From: an uncultured Collinsella sp. | Lineage (GTDB): Bacteria; Actinomycetota; Coriobacteriia; Coriobacteriales; Coriobacteriaceae | Direction of reading: 5' to 3' | Assembly: GCA_959028445.1 (NCBI GenBank) | Contig: CAUFRY010000002.1 | Location: forward strand, 51,898 to 115,897 | Length of the DNA: 64,000 nt | Shown here: in pieces, positions 29,151 to 38,099 of the stretch | How positions within the stretch are numbered: the first letter of the stretch is position 1 | Layout: each line of letters begins with the position of its first letter | Program-made: the position numbers and the translations under genes | The notes under the pieces: generated by a model | The model's input: the letters and a program-made list of their open reading frames with translations, nothing else | Databases searched by the model: none | What the model was told of the DNA's origin: nothing

Positions 29151-29604
29151 AGAGGAGGTTGAGGGGGAGCTGGGGAGCGTCACCCCAGAGCTTTTCGAGA
29201 CGGTAGAAGTCGCGCGCCTCGGGAGTGAAGACGTGGACGACAACCGAACCATAGTCCATGAGCATCCAGGTCTTCTGCTCGCGACCCTCGATGGAGAACG
29301 GGTGCTCGCCGCAAGCCTCGGCGACCTTCTCCTCGATCTCATCGACGATAGAATCGACCTGGCGGTTGTTGGTACCGGTGGCAAGCACAAAGTAGTCGCA
29401 TACGTCGGAAAGCTCGGTCAGGTCGAGCACCTGAACGTCCTCGCCCTTCTTGTCGTAGGCGGCCTGCGCGGCGGCGCGGGCGACATCCTCGGCGGCGACA
29501 CCGCTCGCGGACAGCGAGGCGGCAGTGCGGTCGGACGTGGCGACGAAGCTCTTGTGCTCCACACGTTCAAGAATCTGCTCGTCGGTCATGGTCTCGTCGG
29601 CCAT
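29149..29604 (-). CDS. rsfS: Ribosomal silencing factor RsfS
   Basis: Binds ribosomal protein L14 and blocks subunit joining in starved cells. The conserved stretch is DVQVLDLTELSDVCDYFVLATG, then IEGREQKTWMLMDYGSVVVHVF and a C-terminal YRLEKLWGDAP. 151 residues: the first 38 form an acidic/Ala-rich extension before the domain. ATG at 29604 follows AGAGGTATTCC. Last gene of the obgE-nadD-yqeK-rsfS operon, an order conserved in Firmicutes. Confidence 0.95.
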   Translation of the reverse strand: MADETMTDEQILERVEHKSFVATSDRTAASLSASGVAAEDVARAAAQAAYDKKGEDVQVLDLTELSDVCDYFVLATGTNNRQVDSIVDEIEEKVAEACGEHPFSIEGREQKTWMLMDYGSVVVHVFTPEARDFYRLEKLWGDAPQLPLNLL

Positions 29605-29631
29605 GGAATACCTCTTTCTAGACAGCCCGAG

Positions 29632-30240
29632 CTAGCGCAGCTGGGCGTAATGGTTGTAAATCGTAATAGCTGTGGGATAAAGATAGCGCCCGGACTGGAT
29701 CACATAGACCAAACCCTGCGCAAAACAGGAGAAGAACAACTCATCGAGCGTCGACTCCCCCACCATCTTGCGCAGCGCATGCGCATAGTCGCCGTGGCGG
29801 TTGGGCTCGATGGCATCGGCCACAAAGACCACCATATCGAGCGGTGTCATGTCGCAAGCACCCACGGTGTGACGGTCGACAGCCTGGAAAACGGCCGGCG
29901 ACAACTCGGGGAAAAGCTGCGGAAGCTCATAGGCGGCAACAGGGCCATGCAAAAGCGGCGTCGCGGCGGAAGGAGAGCCGGCAATCTTAATGCCGTAATG
30001 CAGAGCGCGCGTAACCAGCTCGTCGTCGGAGAGCACTTTGTCCCAGTCGTGGATCAGACCGGCAGCAGCGGCATCAAAGCGGTCAACGCCGTAGACCTCG
30101 GCCAGATGAAGTGCGGTCTCGGCAACACCCAGCGAATGCACATAGCGCTTGCGCTTATCCTTCATGCGAACATCGAGCAGCTCTTGAATGCGCTTGAGCA
30201 GCGCGCGCTCATCGCCCTCAAACTGATCCTCTACCGACAA
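29632..30240 (-). CDS. yqeK: HD-domain hydrolase YqeK (diadenosine tetraphosphatase)
   Basis: HD-superfamily phosphohydrolase; Gram-positive YqeK proteins hydrolyse Ap4A symmetrically to ADP. The metal-binding motifs are RYVHSLGVAETA and LIHDWDK, then HGPVAAYEL and the downstream aspartate in VFVADAIEPNR. 202 residues. Start is TTG at 30240, eight bases after GGGGG, twelve bases after nadD. The nadD-yqeK-rsfS order is a strong identifier. Confidence 0.93.
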   Translation of the reverse strand: MSVEDQFEGDERALLKRIQELLDVRMKDKRKRYVHSLGVAETALHLAEVYGVDRFDAAAAGLIHDWDKVLSDDELVTRALHYGIKIAGSPSAATPLLHGPVAAYELPQLFPELSPAVFQAVDRHTVGACDMTPLDMVVFVADAIEPNRHGDYAHALRKMVGESTLDELFFSCFAQGLVYVIQSGRYLYPTAITIYNHYAQLR

Positions 30241-30252
30241 CGTAGACCCCCA

Positions 30253-30930
30253 TCACTCAAAATCTTCTTGGCCCAGATCGACATACAAACCGCGCTTGCG
30301 AATGTAGCCGAGCACAGACTCGCTCGTAAGATAGCGCACGCTCATGCCGCGGGCAACTCGCTTACGAATGTTCGTCGAGCTGATCGCCAGCGCCGGAATC
30401 TGAATATAGCGCACGTCGAACGGCAGCCCCGACTCTTTGATTCGGGCACGCGCCGTATCGATATCAAAGCCCGGTCGCGTCGCCGCAATAAAGGTAGCAA
30501 GCTCGGCGATTCGTTCGGCATCATGCCAAGTCACAATATCGATAATCGCGTCGGCGCCCGTAATAAAGTAGAGCTTTACCTGCGGCGGATAAAAGTCGCG
30601 AAGGGCATGAAGCGTATCGGCCGTGTAGGTTACGCCCGGACGGTCGATCTCGAACCGACTCGCCAAAAAGGCCGGGTTCGCGGCGGTGGCGAGGACCGTC
30701 ATGGCATAACGGTCCTCGGCAGGCGTCACCGGCTTGTCAAGCTTAAAAGCAGGAGAGCCCGCCGGCATAAAGAGCACAGCGTCCAAGTCGAGGGACTCGC
30801 GCGCCTGCTCGGCGGTCACCAGGTGCCCGTAATGAATGGGATCAAAGGTGCCACCCATAATGCCGAGCCTAAACTCCTGCCCGTCCTCTAGAGGAAGCTC
30901 GGGCAGACCGATTCCACCGCGCAGCGACAT
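30253..30930 (-). CDS. nadD: Nicotinate mononucleotide adenylyltransferase
   Basis: Adenylates nicotinate mononucleotide in NAD synthesis. The nucleotidyltransferase motifs are GIMGGTFDPIHYGHL near residue 24 and ISSTNIRKRVARG toward the end. 225 residues. An N-terminal stretch of about 20 residues precedes the first motif. ATG at 30930 lies just after the obgE stop. Confidence 0.96.
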   Translation of the reverse strand: MSLRGGIGLPELPLEDGQEFRLGIMGGTFDPIHYGHLVTAEQARESLDLDAVLFMPAGSPAFKLDKPVTPAEDRYAMTVLATAANPAFLASRFEIDRPGVTYTADTLHALRDFYPPQVKLYFITGADAIIDIVTWHDAERIAELATFIAATRPGFDIDTARARIKESGLPFDVRYIQIPALAISSTNIRKRVARGMSVRYLTSESVLGYIRKRGLYVDLGQEDFE

Positions 30931-30933
30931 GGC

Positions 30934-32400
30934 TTACTCGCCCTCCGAGGTCTCGGCATCGCCCGCGGCATCCGCCGCATTGACAACCTCGACGCCCTCA
31001 TCCGCAGCATCGGCCACGTCAATGGCTTCAACGGCAACGTCCTCGCCAGCATCCTCGAGCTCCTCGTACTCCGAGAAGTCCTCGGCGCCCTCAAAGTCAA
31101 AGGCGCGCTGGCAAATGCGGACCTCGTCGCCCGCACGGCAACCGGCCTTCTCGAGCGCGTCGTCAACACCCATACGCGCAAACTTATGCTGCAGGTAAAT
31201 GACGGCTTCCTCGTTTTCCCAGTCGGTCTGGATGACCATGCGCTCGATGGCACGACCGACCACGCGGAAGGCACCGGGCTCTTCCTGAACAATGCGGAAA
31301 CGCTTCTCACGCTGCAGGCGACGGCGCTCCCACTCATCGTCGCGCAGAACGACCGGCTCATCCGAGACAGCCAACTCGGCGCGCAGCTTAGCCACCTGCT
31401 CGCCCACGGCAAGCATCAGCGTGTTGAGGCCGGCGCCCGTCACGGCAGACACGGCAAAGAACATATGTCCATCGTCGAGCGCTGCGCGCTTGAGGTCGGC
31501 AATCTTGTCGGCCGTGCCCGGCGCATCGCACTTGTTGGCAACGACGATCTGCGGACGCTCCGAAAGCTCGGCGCCATACTGCTCGAGCTCGCGGTTGATG
31601 ATGTGGTAATCCTCGACCGGATCGCGATCCTCAAAACCACCCGTCATGTCGACGACGTGCATGATCAGGGCCGTACGCTCAATGTGGCGCAGGAACTGGT
31701 GACCCAGGCCCTTACCCTCGCTCGCGCCTTCGATAAGACCGGGGACGTCGGCAACGACGTAAGAATATTCACCGGCACGCACCATGCCGAGGTTCGGCAC
31801 GAGCGTGGTAAACGGGTAGTCAGCAATCTTGGGACGGGCGGCACTCATGCGCGCGATGAGCGATGACTTACCCACGGAGGGAAAGCCCACGAGCGCGGCA
31901 TCGGCCATAAGCTTCATCTCGAGCTCGATCCAGTGCTCCTCGGCCGGTTCGCCCAACTGGGCAAAGGCCGGAGCGCGACGCACCGACGTCACAAAGTGCG
32001 TGTTGCCCAGACCGCCGGCACCGCCGGGCGCCACGACGACGCGCTCGCCGTCGTGCACCAGGTCGGCAATCTCAAACATCGGGGTCTGCGTCTCGGGATC
32101 GAGCTCGCGCACCACGGTACCCATAGGGACCTTGAGAATCAGGTCCTCGCCGCTCTTGCCGTTACGACGGGCACCCTGCCCGTGCGTGCCGCGCTCGGCG
32201 CGAAAGTGATGCTTAAAGCGGTAATCGATCAGCGAAGACAGCTGAGCATCGGCCTGGATGACGACATTGCCGCCACGACCGCCGTCGCCGCCATCGGGGC
32301 CGCCCTTGGGGACAAATGCCTCGCGCCTAAACGACATGCATCCGGCTCCGCCGTCGCCGCCGCACACGTTAATGCGGCTGATATCGGTGAACTGTGACAA
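30934..32400 (-). CDS. obgE: Obg family GTPase
   Basis: Essential GTPase linked to 50S assembly and the stringent response. The glycine-rich Obg fold (CGGDGGAGCMSFRREAFVPK, then GGRGGNV), the G domain with GFPSVGKSS, DVPGLIEGA and NKCD, and the C-terminal OCT domain (RVVGRAIERMVIQTDWENEEA) are in order, followed by an acidic tail of about 55 residues (Asp/Glu/Ala). 488 residues. Start is TTG at 32400, eight bases after AGGAGG. First gene of its operon, just below rpmA. Confidence 0.96.
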   Translation of the reverse strand: MSQFTDISRINVCGGDGGAGCMSFRREAFVPKGGPDGGDGGRGGNVVIQADAQLSSLIDYRFKHHFRAERGTHGQGARRNGKSGEDLILKVPMGTVVRELDPETQTPMFEIADLVHDGERVVVAPGGAGGLGNTHFVTSVRRAPAFAQLGEPAEEHWIELEMKLMADAALVGFPSVGKSSLIARMSAARPKIADYPFTTLVPNLGMVRAGEYSYVVADVPGLIEGASEGKGLGHQFLRHIERTALIMHVVDMTGGFEDRDPVEDYHIINRELEQYGAELSERPQIVVANKCDAPGTADKIADLKRAALDDGHMFFAVSAVTGAGLNTLMLAVGEQVAKLRAELAVSDEPVVLRDDEWERRRLQREKRFRIVQEEPGAFRVVGRAIERMVIQTDWENEEAVIYLQHKFARMGVDDALEKAGCRAGDEVRICQRAFDFEGAEDFSEYEELEDAGEDVAVEAIDVADAADEGVEVVNAADAAGDAETSEGE

Positions 32401-32413
32401 CAGAATCGCCTCC

Positions 32414-32461
32414 TACAAAAAAGAGGGAGACCCTTGAATCCTAAAACTCAAGTGCCTCCCA
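32414..32461 (-). terminator. Terminator after rpmA
   Basis: Stem GGGAG...CTTGA/TCAAG...CTCCC with an internal mismatch, followed by six T on the minus strand. It probably reduces read-through from rplU-rpmA into obgE. Confidence 0.75.
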
Positions 32462-32485
32462 CATATGTGCTCTATGAAGGGTGAA

Positions 32486-32743
32486 TTACGCGTTCGCGAG
32501 CGGGCGTACGCTGACCCTGTGCTTGATACCCTTGTGGAACTCAACGGTACCGTCGACCAGCGCGAACAGCGTGTCGTCCTTACCACGGCCAACGTTCTCA
32601 CCCGGGTGGATGTGTGTGCCGTGCTGACGGACGAGAATCGTGCCCGTGGTTACCGTCTGGCCGGCATAGCGCTTCGTGCCAAGGCGCTGACCGCGGGAGT
32701 CACGGCCATTACGGGAGGAACCGAGTCCTTTTTTGTGTGCCAT
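32486..32743 (-). CDS. rpmA: 50S ribosomal protein L27
   Basis: Large-subunit protein whose N-terminus reaches the peptidyl transferase centre. The sequence starts directly with MAHKKGLGSSRNGRDS, so there is no cleavable Firmicutes-type N-terminal extension requiring Prp protease. 85 residues, full length. The ribosome site is weak (AGTAGG, long spacing). No Prp gene stands between rplU and rpmA, consistent with this. Confidence 0.97.
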   Translation of the reverse strand: MAHKKGLGSSRNGRDSRGQRLGTKRYAGQTVTTGTILVRQHGTHIHPGENVGRGKDDTLFALVDGTVEFHKGIKHRVSVRPLANA

Positions 32744-32776
32744 TGTGTATACCTACTCTTTCGTTACGAGTGTAAT

Positions 32777-33151
32777 CTACTCGGCGACGGGAGCCTCGGC
32801 AACAGCCTCAGCCTCTGCCTTGACAGCCTTCTTGGCGCGGGAGGTAGCCTGAACCTTCACGATCTTCAGCTTGGTGAGCTGCTGACGATGACCCTTCAGA
32901 CGACGATAGCGCTTGCGCTTGTGGAACTTGAAGACCAGCTGCTTCTCGCCCTTGAACTGCTCAACGATCTGAGCGGTAACCTTGGCCTTGGCCAGCTTGT
33001 CGGGATCGGTGACGATCTTCTTACCATCGTTGAGGAAGATAACCGGCAGGGTGACCTTGTCGCCCTCATTGCCCTCGATCTTCTCGACGGTGATGACATC
33101 GTCGGTGGCGACCTTGTACTGCTTGCCGCCCGTGTTAACGATTGCGTACAT
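32777..33151 (-). CDS. rplU: 50S ribosomal protein L21
   Basis: Large-subunit protein binding 23S rRNA near L20. The core MYAIVNTGGKQYKV through FKFHKRKRYRRLKGHRQQ is typical; the last 20 residues are a Lys/Ala/Glu tail. ATG at 33151 is the first methionine of the conserved N-terminus and follows AAGGG; the upstream extension of the open frame is rejected. 124 residues. Head of the rplU-rpmA transcript. Confidence 0.97.
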   Translation of the reverse strand: MYAIVNTGGKQYKVATDDVITVEKIEGNEGDKVTLPVIFLNDGKKIVTDPDKLAKAKVTAQIVEQFKGEKQLVFKFHKRKRYRRLKGHRQQLTKLKIVKVQATSRAKKAVKAEAEAVAEAPVAE

Positions 33152-33193
33152 GTTTACTTGCCCTTCATGCATCAGTTAGTGCAACAGCCGAAT

Positions 33194-33222
33194 ATAGTAG
33201 CAGGCGAAAATACCCCCGTCAA
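33194..33222 (-). promoter_or_regulatory. Promoter of rplU-rpmA
   Basis: Minus-strand -35 TTGACG (33217-33222), 17-base spacer, -10 TACTAT (33194-33199). The -35 contains the TGA stop codon of the upstream gene. Confidence 0.8.
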
Positions 33223-34031
33223 CGAGTATGTGGAGCAAATCCACAAGTTCGCACAGGTATGGGGCTGACGAGTCGGCCCTCGTCGTCCTCGCATGCTTGA
33301 TTCTGACGCTCGACATCGTAGGAGCAGATGGTCACGAGGTCTTGCATACCGGTGGAAACAATAGGTGCATCCACGCCCGGGGTCAAGCCCTGCAACAAAA
33401 CATCAGCAGCAGAAAGCAAAATTTCCGGACGCATGGAGCCCTCGTTGTCGGCATGGGTGTCGAGCATGAGCACCAAATGGTCCGGGCGCTCCCCCGCCGT
33501 GAGCTCATAGCCCACGAGCGTGTGATCCAAATCCAAGCGCTTGCTCTTTTTGCCGCGCGCGTAGTCGATGCCGTGGCCCGCGCGCAGCGTGTCGATCGCA
33601 CGACGCACCTCGTCGGCGCTTACGGGCGCCTCGGGATCCAAGTGCAGGTCGATGCGATACGACAGGCGCGTGAGCTGCGCCGTCAACGCCGGCGTGCGCA
33701 CGTCGATGTACGCCGCCTCGATGGGCGCCAGATCGGCCGGAGACGCCGCAGCCAGGCGCCCAAACGCCTCGTCGAGCGCCACGAACTCGGTCATAAACAG
33801 GTCATACCACTCGCAGGTCGACGACGTACCCACCGGCAGCGCCGAAGAGAAGCCCACGCGCATGTGCGGAGAGAAGCCCTGCGTGACGGCATAGGGAAGT
33901 CCCGCACGGCGCACGATGCGCTCAATGGTATGGATTACTTCGAGATGGCCCAGGTACTTAAGGCGATCGCGCTTGCCATAGCGAACACGAAGTCTAAAGA
34001 GCGAGGGGTTGTCGGTCAAGCGCTCACTCAT
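33219..34031 (-). CDS. TIGR03936/DUF2344 family radical SAM-linked protein
   Basis: Companion of the large radical SAM protein next to it; function unknown, with a suspected role in RNA or ribosomal modification. The family signature is the N-terminal RLRVRYGKRDRLKYLGHLE and the central QGFSPHMRVGFSSALPVG. 270 residues. Its start overlaps the end of the radical SAM gene by four bases (ATGA), so the two are translationally coupled. Its stop codon lies in the rplU promoter. The pair upstream of rplU is also seen in Clostridia. Confidence 0.88.
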   Translation of the reverse strand: MSERLTDNPSLFRLRVRYGKRDRLKYLGHLEVIHTIERIVRRAGLPYAVTQGFSPHMRVGFSSALPVGTSSTCEWYDLFMTEFVALDEAFGRLAAASPADLAPIEAAYIDVRTPALTAQLTRLSYRIDLHLDPEAPVSADEVRRAIDTLRAGHGIDYARGKKSKRLDLDHTLVGYELTAGERPDHLVLMLDTHADNEGSMRPEILLSAADVLLQGLTPGVDAPIVSTGMQDLVTICSYDVERQNQACEDDEGRLVSPIPVRTCGFAPHTR

Positions 34032-35905
34032 GCGCGATCACCCATCAATACATTCTTGGCGTGGAGCGTGGGGCAGATCCCGCAGCCGGTGCACGACGTG
34101 CGGGTGCAGTCGGGAGTCGTGACGCCCTCGAGCGAGCGACGGTACTCGCGCTCGAGGAAGCCGCGCGTACAGCCAGGGCTCACATGCTCCCACGGCAGGC
34201 GCCAATCCAACTCGTAGGGCAGGTGCACGAGCTCATTGAGGTCGATGCCGTTTTTGGCAGCAGCTTCCTTCCAGTTATCGAGCGAGAAATGCTCTACCCA
34301 GGCGTCAAAGCGAGAGCCCGAGCGCCAAGCGTCGATGATGACGGGCGTCATGTCACGACCGGCGCGGGACAGTGCGGCCTCGATGAGCGAGGTCTCGGCA
34401 TCGTGGTAATGAACGCGGACGGCACGGTTGCGAACGCTCGTGATGAGCAGCTTCTGGCGACGCTTGACGTCGTCGTAGTCGAGCTGCGGGCACCACTGGA
34501 ACGGCGTGGCAGCCTTAGGGATAAAGACCGAAACCGAGATCGACACCGAGATCGAGCCGCGACGAGCCTTGGGCACCACGGAACGACCGAGCTCCAGCAC
34601 GTGATCGGCCAGATTGGCGATGGCCACGATGTCCTCGTCGCGCTCGCCGGGAAGGCCCATCATAAAGTAGAGCTTCATGCGGTTCCAGCCGGCCTCGAAG
34701 GCCGCCTTGGCCGCACGGTCCAGGTCCTCCTCGGTCACGTTCTTGTTAATGATGTCGCGCATGCGCTGGCTGCCGGCCTCGGGCGCGAACGTCAGGCCGC
34801 CCTTCTTTTCGCCGGCAACCGGCTCGGCCATATCCACGCCAAACGAATCCAGGCGCTGCGACGGAATAGACACGCGAATACCCGTATCCTCCAGGCGACG
34901 GTTGAGCCTGCCGAGCACGTCGCGAATGCAGGAGTGGTCGGTCGTGGAGAGCGAGGTCAGCGACACCTCGTCATAGCCAGTCTTTTCCAGGCCCTGAATC
35001 ACCGACGAGACGATCTGGTCGGCCGAGCGCTCGCGCACCGGGCGATACGTCATGCCGGCCTGGCAAAAACGACAGCCGCGGGCGCAGCCGCGCAGGATCT
35101 CGATAGACAGGCGGTCGTGAACCAGCTGCGCATAGGGCACGCACGACTGCGACAGCGGATTCGTGGCGCCGAAATCCTCGACGACGCGCTTGTAGACCAC
35201 GGTCGGCGCATCCTTGCCCTCACGTGGCACGGTGTAGCCATGCGGCGAGCAGGGCTCGTCATGACGAACCTCATAGAGCGACGGCACGTAGTTGCCGGCA
35301 ATGGATGCAAGCTGCTCGACAATCTGCGCGCGCGGGACCCCTTCGTCACGCAGGCGGTGATGCAGCTGGCAGGTCTCGAGCAGCGATTCCTCGCCCTCAC
35401 CGATGAGGATGGCATCGAAGAAGGCCGCGTACGGCTCGGGGTTGTACACCGAGGGACCGCCGGCGATGATGATTGGGTCGTCTTCACCTCGGTCGGCCGC
35501 TAACAGCGGAATGCCAGCGAGGTCCAAAGCCTCGAGGAAGTTCGTCACCGCCATCTCGTGCGGCACATGCAGACCGACGATATCAAACGAAGCGACCGGC
35601 GCTGCACCCTCGAGCGATAGCAGCGGAATACCCGCCTCGCGCATGGCGTCGCCCATATCGGGCCACGGCACATAGCCGCGCTCGCAGGAGATGCCCTCGG
35701 CCTGGTTAAGGATGTTGTAGAGGATGGCGATGCCCTGGTTGGGCAGACCAACCTCGTACACATCCGGGTAGATCAGGCAGCAACGGTAGTCGGCATCGGC
35801 CTTGGAAAGCGTGCCCCACTCGTGATCGATATAGCGGCTCGGCTTCTCGACCTTGGCGAGCAACGGCTCAATTAAATGAAAACAATCTTGGTACGGAACG
35901 CGCAA
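34028..35905 (-). CDS. TIGR03960 family B12-binding-type radical SAM protein
   Basis: Radical SAM enzyme of unknown substrate. A B12-binding-like N-terminal domain (VYEVGLPNQGIAILYNILN, then FDIVGLHVPHEM, IIIAGGPSVYNPEPYA) precedes the CxxxCxxC cluster motif in RGCARGCRFCQAG, near residue 275. The C-terminus has a cysteine group CTRTSCTGCGICP that could hold a second cluster. 625 residues. TTG at 35905 follows AGGGG with an eight-base spacer. Overlaps the DUF2344 partner, which in some organisms is fused to it. Confidence 0.88.
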   Translation of the reverse strand: MRVPYQDCFHLIEPLLAKVEKPSRYIDHEWGTLSKADADYRCCLIYPDVYEVGLPNQGIAILYNILNQAEGISCERGYVPWPDMGDAMREAGIPLLSLEGAAPVASFDIVGLHVPHEMAVTNFLEALDLAGIPLLAADRGEDDPIIIAGGPSVYNPEPYAAFFDAILIGEGEESLLETCQLHHRLRDEGVPRAQIVEQLASIAGNYVPSLYEVRHDEPCSPHGYTVPREGKDAPTVVYKRVVEDFGATNPLSQSCVPYAQLVHDRLSIEILRGCARGCRFCQAGMTYRPVRERSADQIVSSVIQGLEKTGYDEVSLTSLSTTDHSCIRDVLGRLNRRLEDTGIRVSIPSQRLDSFGVDMAEPVAGEKKGGLTFAPEAGSQRMRDIINKNVTEEDLDRAAKAAFEAGWNRMKLYFMMGLPGERDEDIVAIANLADHVLELGRSVVPKARRGSISVSISVSVFIPKAATPFQWCPQLDYDDVKRRQKLLITSVRNRAVRVHYHDAETSLIEAALSRAGRDMTPVIIDAWRSGSRFDAWVEHFSLDNWKEAAAKNGIDLNELVHLPYELDWRLPWEHVSPGCTRGFLEREYRRSLEGVTTPDCTRTSCTGCGICPTLHAKNVLMGDRA

Positions 35906-35915
35906 CGGAAAACCC

Positions 35916-36845
35916 CTAAGCAGCGAGATCTGATGCGTCCTGGTAGGACGCCATAGGACGGGTAGCGCCCGCGACCGTGGTCACAAGATCGCGAACGCGG
36001 GAAAACGTGGCAGTGACCACCTCATTGGCACGGCTGTAGTCGACATCGCGCTCGTAGAGCGAAACGAGCGCACGGCCCATGCCATAGGTGCCCGCGGCAG
36101 CAGTGAGCGCCTTGACGGCAAACCCAATATGCGGCGTCTGCTTGACGAGCGCGCGGGTGACCGCGCGGATCACAAGACCGCCGGCAAGCACGCCCGCGAC
36201 CTCGTAGCCACGCTCGGGTTTAATGCCGCGTCCAAAGACGGCAGCGAGCTCAAAGAGCATGCCCACCTGCGCCAGCGCCATAACGGGATAATCGGCGCCC
36301 GGCAAAAACACCAGTGCACCGGTCGCCATATTGGTGAGCGCGCACGAGGTGATGATACGGTTGGCCGCCGCGATGCGCATGAAGGCAAAGTTCGCCGCAA
36401 AAGCCGTTTCCTTGTCGGTGCGATCGAGAATCCAGCAGGCAAGCGTCTCGAGCAGATACGTCTTATCGATTGCCGCTACCACGCCGAGCATGGGCGTGGA
36501 CTCCTCGATAAACGGCACCTCCACAGCAGACTCGGCAAGCACGCACACGGGCGCGCCGGCGATCACGAGCTCCTGCACGGCACTCTCCAAGCGGTCGGAA
36601 CCACACGAGAGCACCAGCACCACATCGGTATCGGTCTTTGGAGCAATTCGCTCCTCCCCCAGACGCTCGACACGCACAATGCCCGAGGTCGTCTGCGGCA
36701 CAAAGGCGTCACGCACCGTCTCGGCCAGAAAGCGCGAGGCGGACGAATCCAGATAGACCGAGACGCGCACCGGCGTATCGGAATCCTTCTTAACGGACGC
36801 GCCCATCTTAAAAGCGCGGGTCAGCTTATCTACGGGAATTTTCAT
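35916..36845 (-). CDS. Hypothetical protein with DUF697-like C-terminal half
   Basis: I do not recognise a specific function. The N-terminal half (to about residue 120) looks like a nucleotide-binding-like alpha/beta region without a P-loop (TDVVLVLSCGSDRLESAVQE). The C-terminal half has alternating hydrophobic helices rich in Gly/Ala (VAGVLAGGLVIRAVTRALV) resembling DUF697 of YcjF-type membrane proteins. 309 residues. ATG at 36845 follows GGAGGGG. It lies ten bases before the radical SAM gene and after rodA, so it may belong to the cell-shape transcript. Confidence 0.6.
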   Translation of the reverse strand: MKIPVDKLTRAFKMGASVKKDSDTPVRVSVYLDSSASRFLAETVRDAFVPQTTSGIVRVERLGEERIAPKTDTDVVLVLSCGSDRLESAVQELVIAGAPVCVLAESAVEVPFIEESTPMLGVVAAIDKTYLLETLACWILDRTDKETAFAANFAFMRIAAANRIITSCALTNMATGALVFLPGADYPVMALAQVGMLFELAAVFGRGIKPERGYEVAGVLAGGLVIRAVTRALVKQTPHIGFAVKALTAAAGTYGMGRALVSLYERDVDYSRANEVVTATFSRVRDLVTTVAGATRPMASYQDASDLAA

Positions 36846-36863
36846 AGCAAACCCCTCCAGCGG

Positions 36864-38090
36864 TTACGCGGCGCCCGAACGATGCCGCCATATGGATTGT
36901 ACGATACCCACCGTCAGCAGCTGAATCATCATCGAAGACGAACCGAAGCTAATAAACGGTAGCGGAATACCGGTAATCGGCATCATGCCGATGCACATGC
37001 CGATGTTTTCGAAAGTCTGGAACGCCCACATGCCAACGATGCCCACACACGAAAGACGCAAAAACAGCGACTCGCACTTAAAGGCGACGCGAATCGTCGA
37101 AAAGATCAGCAGCACGTAGAGGCACAGGAGCAAAAAGGAACCGCAAAAGCCAAAGGTCTCGGACAGGAAGGCGAAGACGAAGTCGGTGTGGAACTCAGGC
37201 AGAAAGCCGCCGGCCGACTGCGTCGCATGCCCCAGGCCCTTACCAAAGAAGCCGCCCGAGCCAACGGCGATAAGCGACTGCTGCAGGTTGTAGGCATCGT
37301 CCGAATCGGCATTATCGGGGTCGATAAAGACCGTCAGACGGTTCATCTGATACTGCTTGATGAGCACATCGTGGCCGAGCAACGAATCAAAGACCGAATC
37401 AAGCGCCAGGACGAGGGCCACCAGGCCCACGAGCAGGGCCAGGGTCGACAGCACCCATTCGCGGCGTGCACCGCTCATGCAGATGACGATGGCGCCCGAA
37501 ACCAGCACGACCAGGCCCGAGCCCAGGTCACCCATGGCAACGACGGCCAAAAACGGAATGGACAGCATGCCGCAGAGCTTGACGTAGTCGCGAACGGTAT
37601 CGATGCGACCGTTATACTGCGAGCCAAGCGTAGCAATAAAGAAGATGGTGATGAGCTTGGCAAGCTCAACCGGCTGGAACGTCAAGCCGATACCGGGAAT
37701 CTTGATCCAGCCCGTCATGCCCAGACCGCCCGTATAGGACAGACCCGGAATCTTGGGCGAGAAGATCACGATCAGGTCGATGACGAGCAACGCCGTCGAG
37801 AAATTGGAAATACCGCGCAGGTCGGTTCGCCAGACGAGCACCGCCAGCACCGCTCCGATGCCAATTCCCAGCAAATGGCGCGAGAACGAAGCATCGGCCT
37901 TAAACTGCGAAGCCGACCAGATAATGATGGCACCGTAGGCGACGAGCGCCACAGTAGCCACGAGCACACCGATATGCACCTTTTGACGAAACGTGCCGCG
38001 CGAGGCCGAAAGTTGCTTGTTGACGCGGTCCAGGCTGCTGCGAGAGCCGGTCTTGGTTGAACGGAACAGATCCGCCGGAGAAAAATCCAT
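36864..38090 (-). CDS. rodA: SEDS peptidoglycan polymerase RodA
   Basis: Membrane glycosyltransferase that polymerises lipid II in the elongasome. About ten membrane helices follow a cytoplasmic N-terminal tail of some 38 residues. SEDS motifs visible: GWIKIPGIGLTFQPVELAKL, the loop with NLQQSLIAVGSGGFFGKGLG, and the end MPITGIPLPFISFGSSSM. 408 residues. ATG at 38090 follows a perfect AGGAGG. Placed after the class B PBP gene, its catalytic partner, so RodA rather than FtsW. Confidence 0.95.
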   Translation of the reverse strand: MDFSPADLFRSTKTGSRSSLDRVNKQLSASRGTFRQKVHIGVLVATVALVAYGAIIIWSASQFKADASFSRHLLGIGIGAVLAVLVWRTDLRGISNFSTALLVIDLIVIFSPKIPGLSYTGGLGMTGWIKIPGIGLTFQPVELAKLITIFFIATLGSQYNGRIDTVRDYVKLCGMLSIPFLAVVAMGDLGSGLVVLVSGAIVICMSGARREWVLSTLALLVGLVALVLALDSVFDSLLGHDVLIKQYQMNRLTVFIDPDNADSDDAYNLQQSLIAVGSGGFFGKGLGHATQSAGGFLPEFHTDFVFAFLSETFGFCGSFLLLCLYVLLIFSTIRVAFKCESLFLRLSCVGIVGMWAFQTFENIGMCIGMMPITGIPLPFISFGSSSMMIQLLTVGIVQSIWRHRSGAA

Positions 38091-38099
38091 CGCAACCTC

